Of a stretch of 36,144 nucleotides of DNA, positions 11,868 to 20,776 are shown one piece after another. Made by a program: the position numbers and the translations under genes. The DNA comes from a virus: positions 1 to 36,144 of the IMG/VR virus record IMGVR_UViG_3300032323_003043; one strand, written 5' to 3'. A model generated the notes under the pieces. It saw nothing but the letters and a program-made list of their open reading frames with translations, did not search any database and had not been told where the DNA came from. How positions within the stretch are numbered: position 1 is the first letter of the stretch; the number at the start of each line of letters is the position of its first letter.

Positions 11868-12363
11868 TGCTACTGTAACACTTCATGAAGCTTGCCTCTT
11901 AGTTCCAGAGTTTAAAATAGTCTATCAAAAGTATAAACAAGATAATGGTATTCAAGCTTTTAAGTACATCTACTTATTTGCTGATTATAACTCTCCTTAT
12001 AGAGCTTATGATGAGGAACAAAAGATTGCAGCACTAGAGAAGGATTTAAATATTTCCTTAACACCGGAACTTAAGAGTGCAATTGAAAAATATAGAGAAC
12101 TTAATTATACTTTTAACATGAGGTATCTACAAGATGCCCTTCATGCTGCCAATCAAACTAGGGCTTACTTTAGAAATGTAGATTATGCACTACTAGACTC
12201 TAGAGGCAATCCTGTTTACAAGGTTAAGGAGGTTACAGATGCACTTAAAAATACTCTGCAAGTAATTACTACCTTAGAAGGCCTTAAGGAAAAAGTAGAA
12301 TCTGAGAATGTAGCACAAAATAAAGTAAGAGCAGGAGCAAAAATTAACAAATGGGAACAATAA
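11845..12363 (+). CDS. Protein directly upstream of TerL, candidate small terminase
   Basis: 172 residues, mostly helical: ACLLVPEFKIVYQKYKQDNG, QAFKYIYLFADYNSPYRAYD, ALHAANQTRAYFRNVDYALL and a C-terminal coiled stretch (LKNTLQVITTLEGLKEKVES). It overlaps IHF-like by 23 bases and TerL by 13. The position just before TerL and the helical build would fit a small terminase subunit, but no recognition motif is readable, so this is inference from context. Confidence 0.68.
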   Translation: MRIIEINNATVTLHEACLLVPEFKIVYQKYKQDNGIQAFKYIYLFADYNSPYRAYDEEQKIAALEKDLNISLTPELKSAIEKYRELNYTFNMRYLQDALHAANQTRAYFRNVDYALLDSRGNPVYKVKEVTDALKNTLQVITTLEGLKEKVESENVAQNKVRAGAKINKWEQ

Positions 12364-14399
12364 GAAATGCTAATGGTATATGGATTAATACTGAGCCTTT
12401 TAGAGAGGCTGGTAATAAGTTTATTACTACTGGTAGATATACTGATGCTCTTCCTGGGACTTTGGAATTTGATAGGTTTTGGGATCAAGAGTTTACTAGG
12501 TGCATGGAAGGCTATGAAGTCTCAGGAGCTAAGATTACTGGTAAACATTATTTCTATTTAAACTATTGCCTCATTAATAAGGTAAATTTGACTGATGATA
12601 ACAGAGGTAAAAGAAAGGTTTCCAAAGGATTTTTACTTCCTGACTTTTGGGATGGGGACTTTGAGTATTTTTGGTTTCTAGAAATTGCAGAAAATGGTAT
12701 AGACCCCTCCTTAATTCCAACTCTACATCTAAACAATAAAGTCCTTTGGACAGAAGGAGGTAAAAGTATGATAGTAGGTAAAGCAAGAAGAAGAGGATTC
12801 TCTTATAAGAATGCTGCTACTATTGCTTGGGAATATACTTTTATTAAGAAAAGTCTTACCCTAGTTGCTGCTTATGATAAGAAGTATCTATTCTCAGAAA
12901 TTGGTATCTTTACTAAGGTTATGGATATGCTTAACCACCTCAACACCAATTGCCCAGCTTTTAAAAGAAGCAGGCTAGTTAATAAGATAGCTGATGGTAG
13001 AATTAAGAGTGGTTATATTGAATATACTGATGATGGTACAGAACTTTCTAAAGGACACCAAAGTGCTATTACTTGTGTATCCTTTATGAATAACCCTGAT
13101 GCTGCAAGGGGTGCTGATGCAAGCAAGATTATTGTAGAAGAAGCAGGTACCTTCATTAATTGGAATGAGAGTTATTATGCTATGGAACCTTCTATTAAAG
13201 CTGGTGATTACTATACTGGGATGATGATTGTTTTTGGTACTGGTGGTGATATGGAAGCAGGTACTATTGACTTTGCAGAAATGTATTATAACCCAGACAA
13301 TTATAATATGATGCCCTTTGAGAATGTATGGGATGAGGATGCTTTAAAAGAAAAATCTGCAGGATTCTTCTTTCCTATGTTTCAAAACTATGAAGGAGCT
13401 TATGATAAAGAAGGTAATTCTGATATACCTAAAGCTAAGGAACTTCTTACTAAACTCAGAGAAAATAAAAAAGCTAAAGCAAAATCTCCTGATGAGTATC
13501 TTAGACATACTACTGAGTATGCTTGGTCACCGGCAGAAGCCTTTCAAATAATCTCTAATAATGTATTTCCTACAGAAGACCTGCGTAGACAACTTGGACT
13601 TTGTATGACTAAAGATGAGTATAAAGGTATTTGTGGTAAAATGGCTTATGATGAAAGAGGTAATCCAGAGTTTGTACCAGATTTGTCTCTTAAACCTTTA
13701 GAATATAGAGATAAAAGTTTAAATAAAAGTGGCTGTATACAAATTTGGGAAAAACCAACTCCAGGTACATCGTATAACTTATATACTGGAGGACTAGATC
13801 CATATGCTACCGATGAAGCTAATTATAGTGAGTCTCTTGGCTCATTGTTTATCTTTAAAAGATATGCTATTGGGGAAGAAACCCATGATCTTCCAGTTGC
13901 AGAATATACAGGTAGGCCACAAAACTTCAAAGAGTTCTATGACCAATGTATCCTCCTGATTGAGTACTATAATGCAAGTTGTCTATATGAAAATAACATC
14001 AACAATTTCAAAACTCACTGTGAGAACAAACATAAGTTACATTTATTATCTAGAACCCCAAGCATTGTCAAGGCTGCATCTAACCAACACTCAAACACCT
14101 ATGGTATCAGAGTTGTTGGCAATTCATATTCCTCTGTTAAAAATGAACTCATTACCTATGTAAATAACTGGTTAAGAGAGGAGTATGAAGATGGTAAAAC
14201 TAATGTATATAAGATAAAAAGTGTAGGTCTCTTACAAGAACTTATTACTTATAATAGTAGAGGTAACTTTGATAGATTTATATCTTTCTCCTTATCTCTT
14301 ATTAGAAGTATAGAATTAACTAGAATACAACCTGCTTTCAAAGACTCGTATAAGAAGAATGGCAGAGATTTCTTTTCTTCCAAATTATTTAGTAACTAA
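12351..14399 (+). CDS. terL: Terminase large subunit
   Basis: 682 residues, the DNA-packaging ATPase and nuclease. The N-terminal ATPase has an arginine-rich Walker A-like loop VGKARRRGFSYKNA (about 142-155) and Walker B with catalytic acid SKIIVEEAGTF (about 258-268). The C-terminal RNase H-like nuclease begins with the acidic motif YTGGLDPYATDE (near 477-489). The start at 12351 overlaps the upstream gene by 13 bases; the stop overlaps the portal start in TAATG. Two TCGTATAA motifs lie in its 3' half, the second 46 bases before the portal gene. Confidence 0.95.
   Translation: MGTIRNANGIWINTEPFREAGNKFITTGRYTDALPGTLEFDRFWDQEFTRCMEGYEVSGAKITGKHYFYLNYCLINKVNLTDDNRGKRKVSKGFLLPDFWDGDFEYFWFLEIAENGIDPSLIPTLHLNNKVLWTEGGKSMIVGKARRRGFSYKNAATIAWEYTFIKKSLTLVAAYDKKYLFSEIGIFTKVMDMLNHLNTNCPAFKRSRLVNKIADGRIKSGYIEYTDDGTELSKGHQSAITCVSFMNNPDAARGADASKIIVEEAGTFINWNESYYAMEPSIKAGDYYTGMMIVFGTGGDMEAGTIDFAEMYYNPDNYNMMPFENVWDEDALKEKSAGFFFPMFQNYEGAYDKEGNSDIPKAKELLTKLRENKKAKAKSPDEYLRHTTEYAWSPAEAFQIISNNVFPTEDLRRQLGLCMTKDEYKGICGKMAYDERGNPEFVPDLSLKPLEYRDKSLNKSGCIQIWEKPTPGTSYNLYTGGLDPYATDEANYSESLGSLFIFKRYAIGEETHDLPVAEYTGRPQNFKEFYDQCILLIEYYNASCLYENNINNFKTHCENKHKLHLLSRTPSIVKAASNQHSNTYGIRVVGNSYSSVKNELITYVNNWLREEYEDGKTNVYKIKSVGLLQELITYNSRGNFDRFISFSLSLIRSIELTRIQPAFKDSYKKNGRDFFSSKLFSN
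14346..14353 (+). promoter_or_regulatory. TCGTATAA motif before the portal gene
   Basis: The motif lies in the terL coding sequence as a Ser-Tyr-Lys codon run with the rare serine codon TCG, 46 bases upstream of the portal ATG at 14399. A further copy lies deeper in terL at 13770-13777. Confidence 0.45.
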
Positions 14400-16795
14400 T
14401 GATTCCACCACTTCCAGAACAACGAGTCCCTCAAAAAACTAAGGAAACCTTAGATTGGCAGAAGAAATGCATTATTGCACTAGTAGGTAGAGCATACTCT
14501 AACCTATCTGGATCTCGCACTTCTAGAGAGGCTAAGCAAATTAATTATGATCTCTTTAATTCTATTGTCAACATTGAAGATTTCTCTTATGTTACTAAGC
14601 CTTATGGTGTTGATATTCATGATAGTATTGGCAATCTTCCTGCTAATTTTCAGGACTATAATATTGTGCGCTCTTCAGTTTTACAACTGGTTGGTGAAGA
14701 ACTTAAGAGACCATTTGGTTATAAAGTAGTATCTACTGCAGGAGAAGGTTTTAATCAATATCTTCAAGATAAAAAAGAAGCTTTAGAAAATTCTTATCTT
14801 GCACTTCTTAAGAATGCACTTGGAGAAAAAACTGAAGCAGAAACACCTGAGGAAGTAGAAAAATACTTTACTAACTCTTATACTAATAATGTAGAAATTA
14901 CTGCTAATAAACTCTTACAACATTTAGAAAAAGCTCTTAAACTTAAAAATCATTTTATTAGAGGTTTTCAAAATGCACTTACTTGTGCAGAGGAAGTATA
15001 TTATGCCGGTATCTTTAACAATGAACCTGTGTTAATTCCTTGGAACCCAATACATTTTGAGTGTGATAAAAACCAAGACTCACTTTTTATTGAGGATTGT
15101 GATTGGGCAGTAGGAAGAATGTGGTTAGATAGAGGACAAATACTAGATTGGTTTGGAGACAGACTTACAGATAAAGATAAAGAGAACTTAAGAAGTGCAG
15201 AAATATTTAACGCAACAGCATCATATGGACAGTCCCCAGAAGTTATTACAACAACATACCCACATTACAACTACACAGGTACCAAAATTCTCATGCAACT
15301 TGTCACATGGAAAAGTGAGAAGAAAATTGGGACTGCAACTTATCTTGACCAAAATGGGCAAGAACAAAAAAAAGTTGTTGATGAAAATTTCAAAATTCCT
15401 GCAGAACTTAAAGGGGAAATTAAAGTTGAGTGGAACTGGATACCAAGGACATGGATTGGAGTGCAAGTTGGGCCAACAATCTTCTTTGCTTACGAGAGTC
15501 CCTATCAATTCAACACAGTGGATAACCCATACAAGTGTAAACTTCCATTCATTGGTAGAATATTCAACAACATCAACAGTAAACCGACCTCACTTGTTGA
15601 TCTCATTAAGCCCTATCAGTACCTCTACAACATTATCTGGTACAGACTAGAGTTAGAATTTGCTAAAGCAAAAGGTAAGAAGTTTGTAATGGATATTGCT
15701 CAAATCCCTAAATCTAAAGGATGGACAGTAGAGCAATGGATGTATTACTTTGATACTCTGGGTATTGCATTTGTAAACTCAGCAGAAGAAGGTAGAGAAG
15801 GAGATCCATCTTCTGTATCTAAGTTTAACCAGTTTACTGGGATAGATATGACTCTTAGTAACTCTATTCAGGGTTACTTCTCAATGCTTTCTAAAATTGA
15901 GGAAGCAGTAGAAAATATTACTGGTATATCTAGACAAAGAAAAGGACAAATTAATTCCTCTGAAACTGTAGGGGGTGTAGAAAGATCTGTAGTACAGAGT
16001 AATGCACTAACTGAGATATATTTTCATGAGCACTCAATGGTTAAGGAGAAAGTGCTTGAACATCTTCTTGAGATAGCTAAAATTGCATATGCTACTAGTG
16101 AGCATGGAAAATTAGTATTTGATGAATTTTCTAGAACACTCTTAAATACCAAATCTCTTATTAATACAGATTTTGGTCTTTATGTATCTGATAGTATTAA
16201 AGATAATGCAATTCTTGAAGGATTGAAGAATATTGCTAAAGAAGGAATCTCTTCTGGAACTCTACAATTTTCTAATCTTATTACTCTTCTTAAAACTAAC
16301 TCAATTTCTGAAGTTGAGAATGATATTAGAGAAGCTGAGAAAAAGAAACAAAAAATTCAAGAACAACAATCTGCTACTCAACAGCAACAGATTGAAAGTA
16401 ATGAAAGGATTGCTAGAGAAAGAATGGATAGAGAAGAAACTCAGAAACAACTTGATAGAGAAGCAAGACTTAGAGAAGCTGAGATTAGAGCTCTTGGAAA
16501 TATTGGTATGAGTAATCCTGATATGAATCAGAATGCTATCCCTGATGTAATGGAAGCTACTAAACTCTCACTTCAGCAATCTAAAGAACAATTTAATCAA
16601 GTTGAGAAGAAGCAAAAAATAGAACTTGAGAAATCTAAGATGCAATTTCAACAAGAAATGCAATCTAGAGAAAATGCTCAACAAAATAAAATGCATGCTG
16701 ATAATATGAGGCTTGAACAACAAAAACTAGCTCTTAAAAAACAAGAACTTGATGTTAAAAAGAAAGCTCTTAAGTATAAACCTAAAAGCAAATAG
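14399..16795 (+). CDS. Portal protein
   Basis: 798 residues, forming the ring at the capsid vertex through which DNA passes. The N-terminus (YNIVRSSVLQLVGEELKRPF, GYKVVS) and the central PFIGRIFNNINSKPTSLVDL, IKPYQYLYNIIWYRLELEFA segments match the layout of crAss-like and other phage portals, including the helix KIEEAVENITGISRQRKGQI followed by SSETVGGVERSV. From about residue 650 the tail is a long Q/E/K-rich coiled coil (IQEQQSATQQQQIESNERIA), likely inside the capsid. Position directly after TerL supports the call. Confidence 0.93.
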   Translation: MIPPLPEQRVPQKTKETLDWQKKCIIALVGRAYSNLSGSRTSREAKQINYDLFNSIVNIEDFSYVTKPYGVDIHDSIGNLPANFQDYNIVRSSVLQLVGEELKRPFGYKVVSTAGEGFNQYLQDKKEALENSYLALLKNALGEKTEAETPEEVEKYFTNSYTNNVEITANKLLQHLEKALKLKNHFIRGFQNALTCAEEVYYAGIFNNEPVLIPWNPIHFECDKNQDSLFIEDCDWAVGRMWLDRGQILDWFGDRLTDKDKENLRSAEIFNATASYGQSPEVITTTYPHYNYTGTKILMQLVTWKSEKKIGTATYLDQNGQEQKKVVDENFKIPAELKGEIKVEWNWIPRTWIGVQVGPTIFFAYESPYQFNTVDNPYKCKLPFIGRIFNNINSKPTSLVDLIKPYQYLYNIIWYRLELEFAKAKGKKFVMDIAQIPKSKGWTVEQWMYYFDTLGIAFVNSAEEGREGDPSSVSKFNQFTGIDMTLSNSIQGYFSMLSKIEEAVENITGISRQRKGQINSSETVGGVERSVVQSNALTEIYFHEHSMVKEKVLEHLLEIAKIAYATSEHGKLVFDEFSRTLLNTKSLINTDFGLYVSDSIKDNAILEGLKNIAKEGISSGTLQFSNLITLLKTNSISEVENDIREAEKKKQKIQEQQSATQQQQIESNERIARERMDREETQKQLDREARLREAEIRALGNIGMSNPDMNQNAIPDVMEATKLSLQQSKEQFNQVEKKQKIELEKSKMQFQQEMQSRENAQQNKMHADNMRLEQQKLALKKQELDVKKKALKYKPKSK

Positions 16796-16803
16796 CGTAT
16801 AAA
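16795..16803 (+). promoter_or_regulatory. CGTATAA motif before the 95-residue gene
   Basis: GCGTATAAA overlaps the end of the portal stop codon region and lies about 20 bases upstream of the ATG at 16822. Confidence 0.45.
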
Positions 16804-16821
16804 AAATTAAATAAAAATATT

Positions 16822-17109
16822 ATGGCAAAATTGTTTAAAAGCAAAGAAGAGAATGTAGAAACTTCATTTGTACCACAAGTTAAAGAAGAAAAAGAAGTTA
16901 TTCCTGCTCCTGTAGTAGAAGTAGTTAAAGAAAAAGAAGAAGTTGTAGCTCCTTTTAAACCTTCTGTTAATAAAGAAGATATTGTAGCTAAACTTGGAGA
17001 ACTTGCAGGTATTTTTAGAAATATGTATGGAGAACAATTAAATCCTGTATTTGCAGAGATTCATAAATCCCTCTCTAATGCACAATATAAAATTATGCAA
17101 AACCTTTAA
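16822..17109 (+). CDS. Small virion-module protein with E/K/V-rich linker
   Basis: 95 residues. The first half is a low-complexity linker rich in E, K, V and P (VKEEKEVIPAPVVEVVKEKE), the second half is a helical domain (NKEDIVAKLGELAGIFRNMY, EIHKSLSNAQYKIMQNL). No family recognised. It lies between portal and the 850-residue protein; a flexible tether bound to capsid or portal is possible. A CGTATAA motif lies in front. Confidence 0.65.
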   Translation: MAKLFKSKEENVETSFVPQVKEEKEVIPAPVVEVVKEKEEVVAPFKPSVNKEDIVAKLGELAGIFRNMYGEQLNPVFAEIHKSLSNAQYKIMQNL

Positions 17110-17122
17110 TTAAAAAATTAAA

Positions 17123-19675
17123 ATGAAAAAAAGCAAGTTTATTAAATATGATGATGGCAGTAATTCTTTGCTAAATACTGCTGGTCCAAGAATGACTAAT
17201 ACTCAAGGTGAAAACTTTGGATATACAGTTAATCCTGCTTCTAAAACCTCTTCTAAGAAAGCTCCTATGGGAGATTCTAAAGTTAGAGCCTTTCAACAGA
17301 AACTCAAGAATATGGGTTATGATATTAAAGTTGATGGTATGTGGGGTAAAGAAACTCAAAAAATTTATGAGGGGTATAGCAAAGACAAAGCTGCAGATGC
17401 ATCTAGAAGAGGTACTGTAAATACTGGACAAGGTCCTACAATACAGAATCAAAGAAATTTAGTACCTGCAATGTCAGGTAAAGTTCTTCCTGAAGTTACA
17501 GTTAGTGCTCCTGCTAAAAAATCTTATAATCAATTTGATAGTCCTGTATTAAGAGGAGCTTCTGCTGATACTCAAGCTAGAATAAAGCAAGAACAAGCTG
17601 CTGCTAATGCTAGAGCAAAAGCTAGACAAGTTGAGGTTGCTAAAAACTCACAATCTCTTCCTTCTGCTACTTCTGCTAATAGATTTACATTTAATGCTTC
17701 TGATAAAGGACAAGGTCAAGATATGACTACTGCTCAAAATGAAGCTCTTAAGAAAAATAAACTTGTTGGAACAGGAGAAGGTATTTCTGCTAATGGTAGA
17801 GTACAAACATTTGGTCTTGGTACAATGGCTGCTAAACTTTTTGGAGGTAATACTAGTAGTGCTGTACCTAAAATGCCAAGTAAACTTCCAAATAAAATGG
17901 GATCTCCAATGGTAAAAAAAGGACCTTCTACTCCATTTAATCCAATGGCTGTTATTAATAAAAAAATGCCATCACCTCTTAATATATCATCTCCTTCAAA
18001 GCTTCAATTTGCAGATGGTACTAAAAAAGTTTCTGGATATAGTAAACTAGATGCTAAACTTGGAGGTATTCTTCCAGGAGGTGTAACTAGAGCTGAGGCT
18101 AAAGCTATGAAAGCTTCTAAAAATGCTACTCCTGAAGGTAGCGTAGGTCCAATGGCAGGAGGTTATAAACAAGCTCCTAAACCTACTGAAGGTGTAGGAC
18201 CTCTTGCTGGAGGATATTCTAAACCTGCTCCAGATTTGAGTAAACCTGTAGGTCCTATGACAGATGTTAGAAGATATACTAATGCTGATAATATGCCTGC
18301 TAGTTCTCCTGCTAAAAAATCTCTTAAGCAACAGTATGATGAGAATAAAGGAGGTTATGCTAGAGCTCTTAAAGGTGGTAAAAAAGATGCACAAGGTAAT
18401 CTTGTAGATCCTAATACCGGTCTTGCTTATAAACAACTTCCTACTAAAACTGGAGGAACTGGTGGTAAAGCAACTACTGCTACTAAAGAAAATTCATTAT
18501 TTAAAAATGGTGTAGCTGTTAAGAATTTTAAAGATCCTAAAACAGGTCGCACTTTTTATACTAATGGTAGAGTATTTGATGAAAAAACTGGCAGAATGGC
18601 TAAATATTCTCATGATGCTAAAAATAAAAAAGTAAATCTTCAATGGGATAAAGCTAAACCTAAAAAAGGTGATGATACCTACATGGATGAAATAATTGAC
18701 TTTGGTTCAAGAGCTGCAGGTTCTATTGGAGGTGGTGCACTTGCTGGAGGTTCTACATTTGGTGTAGGTACTGCTGCTGGGGCTATTGCTGGAGATATGG
18801 CAGGTAAAAAGTTTGGTAACTGGTTAAATAAAAAATTGGGATATAGAGAAGAAAATGATACTTCTCAAGAAGGATACTCTATTGGTGAAGGAGCAATGGC
18901 AGGACTTGGTGGTCCTATTGCAGGTAGAGTTCTTAAAGCTGCTGCACCACTTGCTAGTAAAGCTGGAGGAGCATTAATTAAGTTTGCTGGTAAAGAAGGT
19001 CAAAAAATTGCACAAGCCCCATTAGGTAAAGCAATATCTTCTATTGCTAAATCTAAAGCTGGACAAGCTGTAGGTAATGTTGCTAGTAAGGCTAAAAATG
19101 CTGTAACTGGAGGAAGTAAAGCTGCTGCTCAAACTGCTTCTCAAGCTGCATCACAAGGTGCTAAGCAATCTGCTAAATTAGTTAATGCTCCAGGTTCTAT
19201 TAGTAAAGTAACTCCAACTGCACAATCTTCTTTATCTGTTGGTAATCTAGGTAAAGTTCCAACTAAAGCAGTTAGAGGACAAGGAGGTAGATTTGCAAAA
19301 AATCCTGCAAATACTCCTGTTAATACTACTCCTAGAAGTGCTAAAATGGTACCTGAAAGACCAAATAGATTTAATCCAGATAATGCTGTTATAAGACCAA
19401 ATGGACCAACAGCTTTAGATAAAATAGGTAGAGCTCCAGGTACTTCTAAAGCTTCTGAAGCTGCAGCAAGTTCTTCTGCAAAAGCTGTACAAAATACTGC
19501 TAAAAGTTCAGTTAGTAAAACAAAAGCTGTAGCAAGACTTGCTAGACAAAAAGGTAAAAAAGCTATTAACTATGCACAAAACAATAAGAAAAAAGTTGCT
19601 CTTGGTGCAACAGGTATTGGTGGTTTAGTTGGTGGTGGATATGCTCTTTCTCAAATGAGAACTAGTAGTGAATAA
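17123..19675 (+). CDS. Internal or cargo-like virion protein with peptidoglycan-binding domain
   Basis: 850 residues. A peptidoglycan-binding (PG_binding_1-like) domain is visible at about 52-86: KVRAFQQKLKNMGYDIKVDG, MWGKETQKIY. Then follow long, low-complexity stretches rich in A, K, G, P and S; a FADGTKKVSGY motif near residue 295; a short repeat pair (GVGPLAGGY type); and a glycine-zipper region at about 526-580 (GGGALAGGSTFGVGTAAGAI, AGDMAGKKFGNWLNKK) that could insert into membranes. The C-terminus is basic and alanine-rich. The mix suggests a protein ejected with DNA to cross the host envelope. Confidence 0.72.
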   Translation: MKKSKFIKYDDGSNSLLNTAGPRMTNTQGENFGYTVNPASKTSSKKAPMGDSKVRAFQQKLKNMGYDIKVDGMWGKETQKIYEGYSKDKAADASRRGTVNTGQGPTIQNQRNLVPAMSGKVLPEVTVSAPAKKSYNQFDSPVLRGASADTQARIKQEQAAANARAKARQVEVAKNSQSLPSATSANRFTFNASDKGQGQDMTTAQNEALKKNKLVGTGEGISANGRVQTFGLGTMAAKLFGGNTSSAVPKMPSKLPNKMGSPMVKKGPSTPFNPMAVINKKMPSPLNISSPSKLQFADGTKKVSGYSKLDAKLGGILPGGVTRAEAKAMKASKNATPEGSVGPMAGGYKQAPKPTEGVGPLAGGYSKPAPDLSKPVGPMTDVRRYTNADNMPASSPAKKSLKQQYDENKGGYARALKGGKKDAQGNLVDPNTGLAYKQLPTKTGGTGGKATTATKENSLFKNGVAVKNFKDPKTGRTFYTNGRVFDEKTGRMAKYSHDAKNKKVNLQWDKAKPKKGDDTYMDEIIDFGSRAAGSIGGGALAGGSTFGVGTAAGAIAGDMAGKKFGNWLNKKLGYREENDTSQEGYSIGEGAMAGLGGPIAGRVLKAAAPLASKAGGALIKFAGKEGQKIAQAPLGKAISSIAKSKAGQAVGNVASKAKNAVTGGSKAAAQTASQAASQGAKQSAKLVNAPGSISKVTPTAQSSLSVGNLGKVPTKAVRGQGGRFAKNPANTPVNTTPRSAKMVPERPNRFNPDNAVIRPNGPTALDKIGRAPGTSKASEAAASSSAKAVQNTAKSSVSKTKAVARLARQKGKKAINYAQNNKKKVALGATGIGGLVGGGYALSQMRTSSE

Positions 19676-19710
19676 AAAAATCTAATAAATAATATTAGAG
19701 AACATAATAA

Positions 19711-19723
19711 CTTTCGTATAAAA
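19711..19723 (+). promoter_or_regulatory. TCGTATAA motif before the scaffold-like gene
   Basis: CTTTCGTATAAAA in a true intergenic gap, about 22 bases upstream of the ATG at 19743. A near-identical string lies at 25187-25199. The gap also has an AT hairpin TCTAATA/TATTAGA just upstream. Confidence 0.6.
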
Positions 19724-19742
19724 ATTAAAATTAGATAACAAC

Positions 19743-20729
19743 ATGTTTGGTGACTTTGTAGAAAATGAAGAATTAGAAAATCAAAAACCTATATCTGAAG
19801 AGACAGATGTAGAGGAGGAAGATTCTCAAGAAGAAGGTTTTTATCAAGAATATGATGAAGACCTTATTGAGGATAGCGGAGAAGAGATTTATGATGATGA
19901 AGATAAAACCCCCTACCAGATTCTTATGGAGGATCTGGTAGAAAAGGGGGTCTTGTATGCAGATGAGAATAAGGAGTATGACATTAATGAAGATGGCATT
20001 GAAGAACTCCTTGAAGATACTGTAGATGCAAGAATTGGTTCTCTTTTTGAAGAGAATGAAGAACTTGCAATGCTCTATGATGTAGTACAAAATGGAGGTT
20101 CAATCCAAGATGTAATGGAAATCTATGGAGATGTAAACTACAGTGAGTTAGATATGTCTGATCCAGATACTCAAGAACAAGTAGTAATTGATTACTATAC
20201 TTCTAAAGGTCTCTCAGAAGACAAAATTGCTCGCCTTATTGATAGTTCAAAAGATGATGGAAGTTTTATTAGTGAGGTTGAAGAAGCATATTCTAACCTT
20301 GTCTATTCTCAAAAAATGCAAGTTCAAGAATATCTTGAGTCTTTAGAAAACCAAAGAATTGAAGAACAAGAATATGCTATGGAACAAATGGCAATTCTTA
20401 GAAATACTATTGATAGTATTGAGGAGATTCAAGGTTTTCAATTGGACAGAAGAACTAAAGAGGATTTCTATAACTATATGACACAGCCAACTAGAAGTGG
20501 TATGACTAGGTTACAAGAAGATGCTCAAGATTATGAAAAACAATTGGTAATGGCTTTTATGTATTATACAAACTTCAATGCTGAAGATATGCAAAATAGA
20601 GCTACTACTAATGTTGCTGATAAACTCTCTAGAGCTTTGAAGAGTCAGAAGGATGCTAATATTCGTTCAGGTTCTTCAGGAAGTAAGAGAAACTTAAATA
20701 TTGATGACTTTGATGACATCATTATTTAA
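19743..20729 (+). CDS. Acidic helical protein, probable capsid scaffold
   Basis: 328 residues. The N-terminal 60 are extremely acidic (TDVEEEDSQEEGFYQEYDED), the middle is helical with coiled-coil character (VQEYLESLENQRIEEQEYAM), and the C-terminus is basic then ends DDFDDIII. An acidic, coiled-coil protein directly upstream of the major capsid gene is the usual place and look of a scaffold. It has its own TCGTATAA motif. No protease domain was recognised. Confidence 0.72.
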   Translation: MFGDFVENEELENQKPISEETDVEEEDSQEEGFYQEYDEDLIEDSGEEIYDDEDKTPYQILMEDLVEKGVLYADENKEYDINEDGIEELLEDTVDARIGSLFEENEELAMLYDVVQNGGSIQDVMEIYGDVNYSELDMSDPDTQEQVVIDYYTSKGLSEDKIARLIDSSKDDGSFISEVEEAYSNLVYSQKMQVQEYLESLENQRIEEQEYAMEQMAILRNTIDSIEEIQGFQLDRRTKEDFYNYMTQPTRSGMTRLQEDAQDYEKQLVMAFMYYTNFNAEDMQNRATTNVADKLSRALKSQKDANIRSGSSGSKRNLNIDDFDDIII

Positions 20730-20776
20730 GAAAAAAAAAATAAAATTGTAAAAACTTTAAAAACAAATAAAATAAA

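Noticed and set aside
12216-12488. Minus-strand frames in the rightward block
   Set aside because: They are antisense to genes with clear motifs or close coupling (terminase and its neighbours) and are serine/isoleucine-rich shadows of AT-rich coding DNA.
16300-16790. Separate gene in the glutamine-rich end of the portal frame
   Set aside because: The coiled coil is in frame with the portal, there is no internal stop or strong new start, and such tails are seen in portals of this group.
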